Assembly (NCBI GenBank): GCA_029884335.1
Contig: JAOUIA010000035.1
Location: 1 to 37,968 of the forward strand
Reading direction: 5' to 3'
DNA length: 37,968 nucleotides
From: Betaproteobacteria bacterium
GTDB taxonomy: Bacteria; Pseudomonadota; Gammaproteobacteria; Burkholderiales; Casimicrobiaceae
Shown: in pieces, positions 27,432 to 35,798 of the stretch
How positions within the stretch are numbered: position 1 is the first letter of the stretch
How the letters are laid out: each line of letters begins with the position of its first letter
Notes under the pieces: model-generated
The model's input: the letters and a program-made list of their open reading frames with translations, nothing else
Told to the model about the DNA's origin: nothing
The model's database searches: none
Made by a program: the position numbers and the translations under genes

Positions 27432-28934
27432 TCACGTGCGGTCGAAGCGCCGGCAGCCGATCGCCTCGGCGACGTGCTCGCGCGCGACGTGCGTCGAGCC
27501 GGCCAGGTCGGCGATCGTCCTCGCGACCTTCGCAATGCGGTGGCACGCGCGGGCCGACAGCGTGTGGCGCGCGACCGCCTGCGCGAGCAGCCGTTCCGCG
27601 TCGGCGCGCGGGGCGCAGTGGCGCGCCACGCCGGCCGGCGGCAGCCGCGCGTTGGGCATCCCTTGCCGCGAACGCTGGCGTTCGCGGGCGGCGGCGACGA
27701 CCTCGCGCACGCGCTCCGACTCCGGCGGCGCGCTGGCGGCCGCCGCGAACGCGAGCGCCCCCGCATCCGGAGCCGGCACCTCGATCGAGAGGTCGATGCG
27801 ATCGAGCAGCGGCCCCGAGATGCGCCCGCGGTACCGCAGCACCCGGTCCGGAGTGCAGCGGCAGCGACTTCCCGGGTGCCCCAGGTAGCCGCAGGGGCAG
27901 GGGTTCATCGCCGCGACGAGCTGGAACGCGGCGGGAAACGTCGCCTGGCGTGCGGCGCGCGCGATGTTCACCACACCTGCCTCGAGCGGCTCGCGCAGCA
28001 CCTCGAGCACGCGCCGGTCCCACTCCGGCAGCTCGTCGAGGAACAGCACCCCGTGGTGCGCGAGCGAGATCTCGCCAGGACGCGGCGACGATCCGCCGCC
28101 GACCACCGCGACCGCGCTCGCCGTGTGGTGCGGCGCGCGGAACGGCCGCTCGAAGAACCGCCGCGGTTCGAAGCGGCCGGCGAGCGAGGCGAGCGCCGCC
28201 ACCTCCAGCGCTTCGTCCTCGGTGAGCGGCGGCAGGAGGCCCGGCAGCCGCTGCGCAAGCATCGACTTGCCCGTCCCCGGCGGACCGATCAGCAGCAGCG
28301 AGTGACCGCCGGCGGCGGCGATGGTCAGCGCGCGCTTCGCCTGCGCCTGGCCGCGCACGTCGGCAAGGTCGAGCTGGGCGCCCTGCGCCTGCGCCGCGGA
28401 CGACTCGGCCCGCGGCAGCGCGGCGGCGCCGCTCAAGTGCGCGCACACCTCGAGCAGCGCGCGCGCAGGATGCACGACGGCGCCGCGCACCAGCGCGGCC
28501 TCGAGGGCGGACTCGGCCGGCAGCACGAACGCGCGGCCGTCGCCTCGCGCGGCGAGCACCATTGCCAGCGCTCCGCGGATGGGCCGCAGCTCCCCGGTGA
28601 GCGCGAGCTCGCCCGCGAACTCGTGGCGCTCGAGCGCCGCCGCCGGCAGCTGTCCGCTCGCCGCGAGCACGCCGAGCGCGATCGGCAGGTCGAACCGCCC
28701 CGACTCCTTCGGGAGGTCCGCGGGCGCGAGATTGACGGTGACCTTGCGGGCGGGAAAGTCGAATCCGGAGATCTTCAGCGCGGCGCGCACGCGCTCGCGG
28801 CTCTCGCGCACCTCGGTGTCCGGCAGCCCCACGAGATTGACCGCGGGCAGCCCGTTGCCGATGTGCACCTCGACGGCCACCGGCGGCGCATTGGCGCCGG
28901 AGAGGGCACGGCTGTGCACGACCGCAAGCGACAC
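27432..28934 (-). CDS. comM: ComM/YifB family AAA+ ATPase (Mg-chelatase-like)
   Basis: This gene encodes a 500-residue protein. ComM is a hexameric helicase that promotes branch migration during integration of transforming DNA; YifB-type relatives are widespread. The N-terminal Lon-C/S5-like domain starts with SLAVVHSRAL and includes VNLVGLPDTEVRESRERVRAAL. The Walker A GPPGTGKS is at 217-224, and Walker B HHGVLFLDELPEW is at about 293-305. A cysteine-rich insertion (CPCGYLGHPGSRCRC) and the C-terminal Mg-chelatase domain complete it. The start is GTG, chosen because it yields the conserved family N-terminus; its GGAG is unusually close. It lies leftward of ubiK on the same strand with 112 bases between. 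The presence of comM does not by itself prove competence. Confidence 0.95.
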   Translation of the reverse strand: MSLAVVHSRALSGANAPPVAVEVHIGNGLPAVNLVGLPDTEVRESRERVRAALKISGFDFPARKVTVNLAPADLPKESGRFDLPIALGVLAASGQLPAAALERHEFAGELALTGELRPIRGALAMVLAARGDGRAFVLPAESALEAALVRGAVVHPARALLEVCAHLSGAAALPRAESSAAQAQGAQLDLADVRGQAQAKRALTIAAAGGHSLLLIGPPGTGKSMLAQRLPGLLPPLTEDEALEVAALASLAGRFEPRRFFERPFRAPHHTASAVAVVGGGSSPRPGEISLAHHGVLFLDELPEWDRRVLEVLREPLEAGVVNIARAARQATFPAAFQLVAAMNPCPCGYLGHPGSRCRCTPDRVLRYRGRISGPLLDRIDLSIEVPAPDAGALAFAAAASAPPESERVREVVAAARERQRSRQGMPNARLPPAGVARHCAPRADAERLLAQAVARHTLSARACHRIAKVARTIADLAGSTHVAREHVAEAIGCRRFDRT

Positions 28935-29046
28935 GCTCCAATGCTGTCGCGGCCGGCGGCGCCCGCGCCATCGGCCGAACGGTCTAGCGGCATGACATGC
29001 AACGACACGTCGAAAACAAGCGCGCGTACGGCGCGCGCCGTGCGCC

Positions 29047-29337
29047 TCAAGCCGAAGGCGCCTCTGTCGGCGGACTCGGCTTCGCCGGCCGCGCGCGCGC
29101 GCCCAGCTTCGCCTCGAGCTCGGCCAGCCGCGCCTCGAGCGCTTCGAGCTTCTCGCGCGTGCGAGCGAGCACCTGCGCCTGCACGTCGAACTCGGCGCGG
29201 GGCACGAGGTCCAGCCGCGCGAGAGCGCTCTGCAGCAGCGCCTTCACGTTGCGCTCGATGTCGCGCGCGGGCGACTCGCGCAGCATTGCGCCGATGCGCG
29301 AGGCGAGTTCGTCGAGGGTTGCGCTGTTGAACTGCAT
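29047..29337 (-). CDS. ubiK: UbiK family ubiquinone biosynthesis accessory factor
   Basis: This gene encodes a 96-residue small helical protein of the UbiK/YqiC (BMFP) family. UbiK binds UbiJ and lipids and supports aerobic ubiquinone synthesis; related proteins can promote membrane fusion. The N-terminal half has the family pattern ([23 protein letters not shown] ...), with the [20 protein letters not shown] block after it. The second half is a coiled coil ([18 protein letters not shown]) ending in a Pro/Ala tail. The start is ATG with an AGGA ribosome site. It stands upstream of comM on the same strand and is divergent from the porin-glnK-amtB operon. Confidence 0.93.
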   Translation of the reverse strand: MQFNSATLDELASRIGAMLRESPARDIERNVKALLQSALARLDLVPRAEFDVQAQVLARTREKLEALEARLAELEAKLGARARPAKPSPPTEAPSA

Positions 29338-29448
29338 CGCCGGTCCTCCGTTTCGCGTGCGGCTTGCGCGCCGCGCGCAGGGGTCGCTTCGAGTCTAGCA
29401 AACGGGCAACCGGCCGCGCGCCATGGCGGTGCGCGCGCATCGGATGCT

Positions 29449-29465
29449 CGCACCTTGCCGGTGCG
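29449..29465 (+). promoter_or_regulatory. NtrC-type enhancer palindrome
   Basis: CGCACC-N5-GGTGCG is a perfect inverted repeat matching the core of the NtrC binding site (GCACC-N5-GGTGC). It lies about 90 bases upstream of the sigma-54 element, which is a normal enhancer distance. A further half-site-like GGTGCG is at 29428-29433. Confidence 0.7.
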
Positions 29466-29518
29466 CCGACGGCTCCGGAGTCGTGCCCGTCGGCGCGGCG
29501 GGAGTCGCAACTATTTGA

Positions 29519-30748
<1,230 letters not shown>

Positions 30749-30759
30749 GGGGAAACGCC

Positions 30760-32271
30760 ATGAAGAAGCTCATCGCACTGCTCGCCACGCTGGCCGTCCT
30801 CGCGACCGGCGCAGCGCTCGCACAGGACAAGCCCGCCGTCCCGGCCGCGCCCGCAGCGACGGCGGCGACCGCCGCTCCGGCGGCGGCGCCCGCCGCCCCG
30901 GCCGCGCCCGCCGCGACCGCCGCAACGCCTGCGCCGACACCCAACAAGGGCGACGTCGCGTGGATGCTGACCTCGACGCTGCTCGTCATCATGATGAGCA
31001 TCCCGGGGCTCGCGCTGTTCTACGGCGGCATGGTGCGCTCGAAGAACATGCTCTCGGTGCTGATGCAGGTGTTCGTCGTGTTCTCGCTGATCGTCGTGCT
31101 GTGGTGCGCCTACGGCTACAGCCTCGCGTTCACCGAGGGCAACGCCTACATCGGCGGCTTCGACCGGCTGTTCCTGTCGGGCACGTTCGACTCGGCGAAG
31201 GGCGAGTTCGCCAACGCCGCGACGTTCAGCAAGAACACCCCCCTTCCCGAGCTGCTGTTCGTCGCGTTCCAGGCCACGTTCGCGGCGATCACGGTCTGCC
31301 TGATCCTCGGCGCGTTCGCCGAGCGCATGAAGTTCTCCGCGGTGCTCCTGTTCGCCGTGCTGTGGTTCACGTTCGCTTACGCGCCGATCGCGCACATGGT
31401 GTGGTTCTGGATGGGCCCGGACGCGTACACCGACCCGAGCGTGGTCGATGCGGTCAACGCCAAGGCTGGCATGCTGTGGCAGTGGGGCGCGCTCGACTTC
31501 GCGGGCGGCACCGTCGTGCACATCAACGCCGGCATCGCGGGCCTGGTGGGCGCCTACGTGCTGGGCAAGCGCATCGGCTTCGGCCGCGAGGCGATGGCCC
31601 CGCACAACGTGCCGATGACGATGATCGGCGCCTCGCTGCTCTGGGTGGGCTGGTTCGGATTCAACGCCGGCTCTGCGCTGGAAGCGAACAACGCCGCCGT
31701 GCTCGCGTTCATCAACACGTTCCTCGCCACCGCGTGCGCCGTGATCGCGTGGACGGCGGGCGAGTGGGCGATCAAGGGCAAGCCCTCGATGCTGGGCGCG
31801 GCGTCCGGCGCGGTCGCGGGCCTGGTCGCGATCACGCCCGCCGCGGGCAACGTCGGCATCCCGGGCGCGTTCGCGATCGGGCTCGCTGCGGGGCTGGTCT
31901 GCCTGTGGGGCGTCAATGGGCTGAAGCGGATGCTGGGCGTGGACGACTCGCTGGACGTGTTCGGCGTGCACGCGCTCGGCGGCATCCTGGGCGCGCTCCT
32001 CACCGGCGTCTTCAACGATCCTTCGCTCGGCGGCCCCGGCTTCGTGTCGAACTGGGTGACCGGCGAGGTGATCAAGGCCGCCGACTACTCGATAGGCGCG
32101 CAGGTGTGGACGCAGGCGAAGGCCGTGGGCGTCACGGTCGTCTGGTCCGCGGTGGTCGCCTACGTCGCCTACAAGGTCGTCGACCTCGTCATCGGCCTGC
32201 GCGTGGCCGAGGAAGACGAGCGCGAGGGGCTGGACATCGCCTCGCACGGCGAGTCCGCCTACCGCATCTAG
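30760..32271 (+). CDS. amtB: Ammonium transporter
   Basis: This gene encodes a 503-residue inner-membrane trimeric ammonium channel/transporter. It has a cleavable signal (MKKLIALLATLAVLATGAALA), then an unusually long Ala/Pro-rich stretch (about 23-62), before the first channel helix (DVAWMLTSTLLVIMMSIPGL, from about 65). The conserved pore region is present: GFDRLFL, the twin-histidine segments HINAGIAGLVGAYVLGKR and VFGVHALGGILGALLTGVF, and the FERMKF-like AERMKF block. The cytoplasmic tail (RVAEEDEREGLDIASHGESAYRI) matches the P-II docking tail. It is cotranscribed with glnK, and a strong terminator follows. The Ala/Pro linker is longer than in E. coli AmtB; its role is unknown. Confidence 0.97.
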   Translation: MKKLIALLATLAVLATGAALAQDKPAVPAAPAATAATAAPAAAPAAPAAPAATAATPAPTPNKGDVAWMLTSTLLVIMMSIPGLALFYGGMVRSKNMLSVLMQVFVVFSLIVVLWCAYGYSLAFTEGNAYIGGFDRLFLSGTFDSAKGEFANAATFSKNTPLPELLFVAFQATFAAITVCLILGAFAERMKFSAVLLFAVLWFTFAYAPIAHMVWFWMGPDAYTDPSVVDAVNAKAGMLWQWGALDFAGGTVVHINAGIAGLVGAYVLGKRIGFGREAMAPHNVPMTMIGASLLWVGWFGFNAGSALEANNAAVLAFINTFLATACAVIAWTAGEWAIKGKPSMLGAASGAVAGLVAITPAAGNVGIPGAFAIGLAAGLVCLWGVNGLKRMLGVDDSLDVFGVHALGGILGALLTGVFNDPSLGGPGFVSNWVTGEVIKAADYSIGAQVWTQAKAVGVTVVWSAVVAYVAYKVVDLVIGLRVAEEDEREGLDIASHGESAYRI

Positions 32272-32302
32272 CCGCATCCGTTTCTCCCCCTGCGGTCCTT
32301 TC

Positions 32303-32334
32303 GGGGCGCGTCGCCGACGCGCCCCGTTTCTTTT
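32303..32334 (+). terminator. Rho-independent terminator after amtB
   Basis: GGGGCGCGTC and GACGCGCCCC form a perfect 10-bp GC stem around a GCC loop, followed by GTTTCTTTT. It sits 31 bases after the amtB stop and should end the porin-glnK-amtB transcript. Confidence 0.93.
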
Positions 32335-32417
32335 CCGCGCGGCAGCAAGTTGACCCTGCACAAGGCGGGACGGGAACACCTCTCCCATGATGGTCCATTC
32401 CCGAGGAGGAGACCGGC

Positions 32418-32891
32418 ATGACTCACCCCACTGCGCTGCTGCTCGCTGCAGGCCTGCTGCTCGCCGCAGGCCAGGCGTCAGCCCAGGACCCGGGCTGGCG
32501 GAAGGACATCGAGCCGATCGTCAAGGCGAAGTGCGGCGCCTGCCACGGCGCCAGCGCTCCGATCTACGAAGAGTGGAACCTCGATCGCAAGAACTTCGAG
32601 GCGCGCAACACCGGCCCGCGGATGGACAGCTACGTGGACTTCATGCGCCACGTCGTGTGGCCTGCCACCGGATCGGTGATGCGCCGGCTGGACGACGGCA
32701 AGAACGCCGGCGGCAAGCCGGGCAACATGTACGCCTACCTCGGCTCCAGCGAGGAGGAGCGCGCGCGCAACCTCGCCACGCTCAAGGCATGGCTGGGCGA
32801 AGGCGCGTGGAACCTGAATCGCTGGGAGACCCGGGGCTCGGTCCCGGGGATCACCAAGGAACAGCTCGACCGCGTCAAGGCGAAGTACTGA
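32418..32891 (+). CDS. Small secreted monohaem cytochrome c-like protein
   Basis: This gene encodes a 157-residue protein with a signal peptide (MTHPTALLLAAGLLLAAGQASA). A single haem motif, CGACH, follows at about 39-43 within IEPIVKAKCGACHGASAPIYEEW. The C-terminal part has a YAYLGSSEEERARNLATLKAWL segment that can supply the axial methionine region of a class I cytochrome, but the exact ligand is unclear. It resembles the haem-domain sensor-type cytochromes seen in planctomycete and proteobacterial DUF1501/DUF1800 gene contexts, but here gshA intervenes. A strong GAGGAGGAG ribosome site precedes the ATG. The electron partner is unknown. Confidence 0.88.
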   Translation: MTHPTALLLAAGLLLAAGQASAQDPGWRKDIEPIVKAKCGACHGASAPIYEEWNLDRKNFEARNTGPRMDSYVDFMRHVVWPATGSVMRRLDDGKNAGGKPGNMYAYLGSSEEERARNLATLKAWLGEGAWNLNRWETRGSVPGITKEQLDRVKAKY

Positions 32892-32993
32892 CGACGGGCG
32901 CGGCGCGCGCCATCCGGCGCCGCCGCACCGCGCCGCGGAGCGCGGCAGGCGGGTCCGCTACAATCCCCGCTCGACCAAGCGAGGATGTCCGCC

Positions 32994-34286
32994 ATGGTGC
33001 CGCACCTCACCACCGCGCTCACCGGCCCGCTCGCCGACCTCGAGCGCCGCATCCTGGACCGGATGCCGGACATCGAGCGTTGGCTGCGCACGAAGTGGCT
33101 GGAGCACGCGGTGCCGTTCTACGCGTCGGTCGACCTGCGCAACGCGGGCTTCAAGCTCGCGCCGGTCGACACGAACCTGTTCCCCGGCGGCTTCAACAAC
33201 CTGAACCCGGCGTTCCTGCCGCTGTGCGTGCAGGCGGCGCAGGCCGCGGTCGAGCGCGTGTGCCCCGACGCGCGCGGCGTGCTGCTGGTGCCGGAGAACC
33301 ACACGCGCAACACGTTCTACCTGCGCAACGTCGCGGTGCTGGCGAACATCCTGCGCCAGGCCGGCGTGCACGTGCGCGTCGGTTCGCTGCTGCCGGAGAT
33401 CCGCGAAGCCACGACGATCGGGCTGCCGGAAGGCGACTCGCTCACGCTCGAGCCGATCGTGCGGCGCGGCAACCGCCTGGCCGTCGGCGACTTCGACCCG
33501 TGCATGGTGCTCGTCAACAACGACATGTCGGCCGGCCGGCCGCCGCTGCTCGACGGCCTCGAGCAGCCCGTCGCGCCGCCGCTGTCCGCCGGCTGGTACA
33601 ACCGCCGCAAGTCGCACCACTTCGAGATCTACAAGGGCGTGGCGCGCGAGTTCGGCGCGCTCATCGGCATCGACCCCTGGCTCGTCGACCCCTACTTCGG
33701 CGTGTGCGGCGAGATCAACTTCCAGGAGCGCACCGGCGAGGAGTGCCTCGCCGCGAACGTCGACTCGCTGCTGCGCCGCATCCGCGCGAAGTACGACGAG
33801 TACGGCATCTCCGAGCGGCCGTTCGCCATCGTCAAGGCCGACGCCGGCACCTACGGCATGGGCATCATGACGGTGCACGACGCCGCGGAGATCACGGGCC
33901 TCAACCGCAAGCAGCGCAACAAGATGGCCGTCGTGAAGGAGGGCCTCGAGGTCACCGCGGCGATCATCCAGGAAGGCGTGTACACGTTCGAATCGATCCA
34001 CGACGCGATCGCCGAGCCGGTCGTCTACATGATCGACCGCTTCGTCGTCGGCGGCTTCTATCGCGTGCACACGGCGCGCGGCAAGGACGAAAACCTCAAC
34101 GCGCCGGGCGCGCAGTTCGTGCCGCTCGCTTTCGAGACGCCGTGCATTCCCGACCCGCAGGGGCCTGCGGGCTGCGCGCCGAACCGCTTCTACGCGTACG
34201 GCGTGGTCGCGCGGCTGGCGCAACTCGCCGCGGCCCTGGAGATCGAGGCGCTGGAGAGCGCGGCGACGGCTGTCGCCGCCGAATAG
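32994..34286 (+). CDS. gshA: Glutamate-cysteine ligase (betaproteobacterial/Thiobacillus type)
   Basis: This gene encodes a 430-residue ATP-dependent enzyme making gamma-glutamylcysteine, the first step of glutathione synthesis. It belongs to the GshA type found in Betaproteobacteria and Acidithiobacillus, which is unrelated in sequence to E. coli GshA. Family blocks include LFPGGFNNLNPAFLPLC, the NRRKSHHFEIY segment, FAIVKADAGTYGMGIMTVHD (nucleotide-binding) and VYMIDRFVVGGFYRVHTARG. I prefer ATG 32994 because a GAGG ribosome site lies 9 bases before it; ATG 32985 is just 1 base after that GAGG. A TACAAT at 32959-32964 may be the -10 element. gshB is not in this window. Confidence 0.95.
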   Translation: MVPHLTTALTGPLADLERRILDRMPDIERWLRTKWLEHAVPFYASVDLRNAGFKLAPVDTNLFPGGFNNLNPAFLPLCVQAAQAAVERVCPDARGVLLVPENHTRNTFYLRNVAVLANILRQAGVHVRVGSLLPEIREATTIGLPEGDSLTLEPIVRRGNRLAVGDFDPCMVLVNNDMSAGRPPLLDGLEQPVAPPLSAGWYNRRKSHHFEIYKGVAREFGALIGIDPWLVDPYFGVCGEINFQERTGEECLAANVDSLLRRIRAKYDEYGISERPFAIVKADAGTYGMGIMTVHDAAEITGLNRKQRNKMAVVKEGLEVTAAIIQEGVYTFESIHDAIAEPVVYMIDRFVVGGFYRVHTARGKDENLNAPGAQFVPLAFETPCIPDPQGPAGCAPNRFYAYGVVARLAQLAAALEIEALESAATAVAAE

Positions 34287-34302
34287 GACGCGCCCCTCGC
34301 CC

Positions 34303-34341
34303 TCACCCCCGCCCCTCTCCCCGCGGACGCGGGGAGAGGGG
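34303..34341. repeat. REP-like C-rich palindrome / terminator between convergent genes
   Basis: CCCCTCTCCCCGC (34312-34324), a GGAC loop and GCGGGGAGAGGGG (34329-34341) form a perfect 13-bp stem, preceded by CCTCACCCCC. It lies between the gshA stop and the DUF1501 stop, and belongs to the same family as 2053-2168 and 20704-20740. It can end both transcripts. Confidence 0.75.
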
Positions 34342-34353
34342 AGAAGATGGAGG

Positions 34354-35796
34354 TCAGCCCATGAACCCGAGGTTCGAGGTCGCGAACCGGCCGACGTTGG
34401 GGAACACCTGCACGAGGTCGGCGTCGGGCACGCCGAACCACCGCGCGAGTGTGGCACCGTACTGGTCGATCGCCGTCGTCGGGATCCAGCGGCCGAGGCT
34501 GTCGGCGTCGTCCGGCCCGCCGAGCGCGAGGTTCGGGTACTGGCCGTAGAAGCGGTTACCTTGCACCGCCCCGCCCATCACGAGGTAGTTCCCGCCCCAC
34601 GCGTGATCGGTGCCCACGCCGTTCGGACGGAACGTGCGGTTGAAGTCCGACAGCATGAACGTCGTGACCTCGTTCTGGACCCCCAGGTTCACGGTGGACT
34701 GGTAGAACGCGGACATCGCCTGCCCGATCTGCTGGTAGAGGCTCGCGAGCCCCTGGATCGCCGGCGTAGGCGGCTGGAACTGGCCCTGGCCCGTGTGGGT
34801 GTCGAAGCCGCCGATCGACACGAAGAAGATCTGGCGACGCTGGCCGAGCGTCGCGCGGTTGGCGACCAGCCGCGCGACCGCGCGCAGCTGGTTCGCGAGC
34901 CCCGAGTTGAGGCCGGCGAACGGGGTGGAGATCGTCGTCGGCAGCGTGCCGTTGAGGATCGGGTTGATCCGCTGGCTCGCGTTCAGGGCGCTCATCATCG
35001 ACGACTGCGCCGACGAGATCATCGCGTTCGAGTCGGTGGCCAGGATCAGCTCCGCACGAGCGTTGCCGCGCGCGATCTGCATCGCGTTGGGCGCTGGCGA
35101 ATCGCCCGTGTAGCCGAAGTTGCCCGCCGTGGGCAGCGAGAGGCCGCGCACGGACGACCCGTTGAGGAACGTCTGCGCCCCGGAAAACGACATGCCGATC
35201 GGCGTCGCGAGCGGGCCGTTCATCGACAGCGCGAGCTCGTCGCCGATGCGCCCGCCCCAGCCCGTCGGCGCCGTGAGCACCGACGACTCCGAGATCGACG
35301 TCTGGTACTGCTGCTGCTGGTCGCTGTGCGAGAAGAGCTGCTGCGGCCGCCGCTTCGTGCCGGCGCGGTACTCCGCGCGGGTGAGCGGCTCGACCAGCGT
35401 GCCGGCGTTGGCGACGACCGCCAGCCGCCCCGACTGGAACAGAGAGGTGAGCGTCGGGTTGCCGTTGGTCGCCGTGAACGCCGGGTGCAGCGCGAAGGTC
35501 TGGCCGGGGAGGTTCGCCGGTGCGATCGGCGTGAGCAGCGATGCCGCGACGTTGACGCCGGTGGCGAGCGGCCGCACGGCATCGTAGCTCGCGTATCCCG
35601 AGTACGGGATCACCAGGCTGTTCGAGTCGTTGCCGCCGAACAGGAACAGGCACACCAGCGCCTTGTAGTCGCCGCCGGTCTGCGCCGCGGCGCTGGACAG
35701 GCCGAGCAGGTCGAGGCTGCCGGCGAGCGAGAGTGCCGAAAGCCCGCCGGCCTGGCGCAGGAAGCGGCGTCGGGAGAAGGTCATCGGTCCGCTCAT
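34354..35796 (-). CDS. DUF1501 domain-containing Tat-exported protein
   Basis: This gene encodes a 480-residue protein with a twin-arginine signal (SRRRFLRQAGG near 8-18, then a hydrophobic stretch to SSAAAQ), so it is exported folded. The DUF1501 domain is recognised by ALVCLFLFGGNDSNSLVIP, the later FFVSIGGFDTHTGQ and TFMLSDFNRTFRPN segments, and DHAWGGNYLVMGG near the C-terminus. These Asp/His-rich blocks resemble alkaline-phosphatase/sulfatase-superfamily metal sites, and a hydrolytic role is suspected for the family but not shown. It follows the DUF1800 gene with only two bases between stop and start (TGAccATG), so they form one operon. DUF1501-DUF1800 pairs recur in many bacteria. An alternative start is the ATG at 35784. 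Confidence 0.93.
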   Translation of the reverse strand: MSGPMTFSRRRFLRQAGGLSALSLAGSLDLLGLSSAAAQTGGDYKALVCLFLFGGNDSNSLVIPYSGYASYDAVRPLATGVNVAASLLTPIAPANLPGQTFALHPAFTATNGNPTLTSLFQSGRLAVVANAGTLVEPLTRAEYRAGTKRRPQQLFSHSDQQQQYQTSISESSVLTAPTGWGGRIGDELALSMNGPLATPIGMSFSGAQTFLNGSSVRGLSLPTAGNFGYTGDSPAPNAMQIARGNARAELILATDSNAMISSAQSSMMSALNASQRINPILNGTLPTTISTPFAGLNSGLANQLRAVARLVANRATLGQRRQIFFVSIGGFDTHTGQGQFQPPTPAIQGLASLYQQIGQAMSAFYQSTVNLGVQNEVTTFMLSDFNRTFRPNGVGTDHAWGGNYLVMGGAVQGNRFYGQYPNLALGGPDDADSLGRWIPTTAIDQYGATLARWFGVPDADLVQVFPNVGRFATSNLGFMG

Positions 35797-35798
35797 GG

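Noticed and set aside
32350-32378. TTGACC upstream of the cytochrome gene at 32418 as a -35 element
   Set aside because: No acceptable -10 hexamer lies 16-18 bases downstream.
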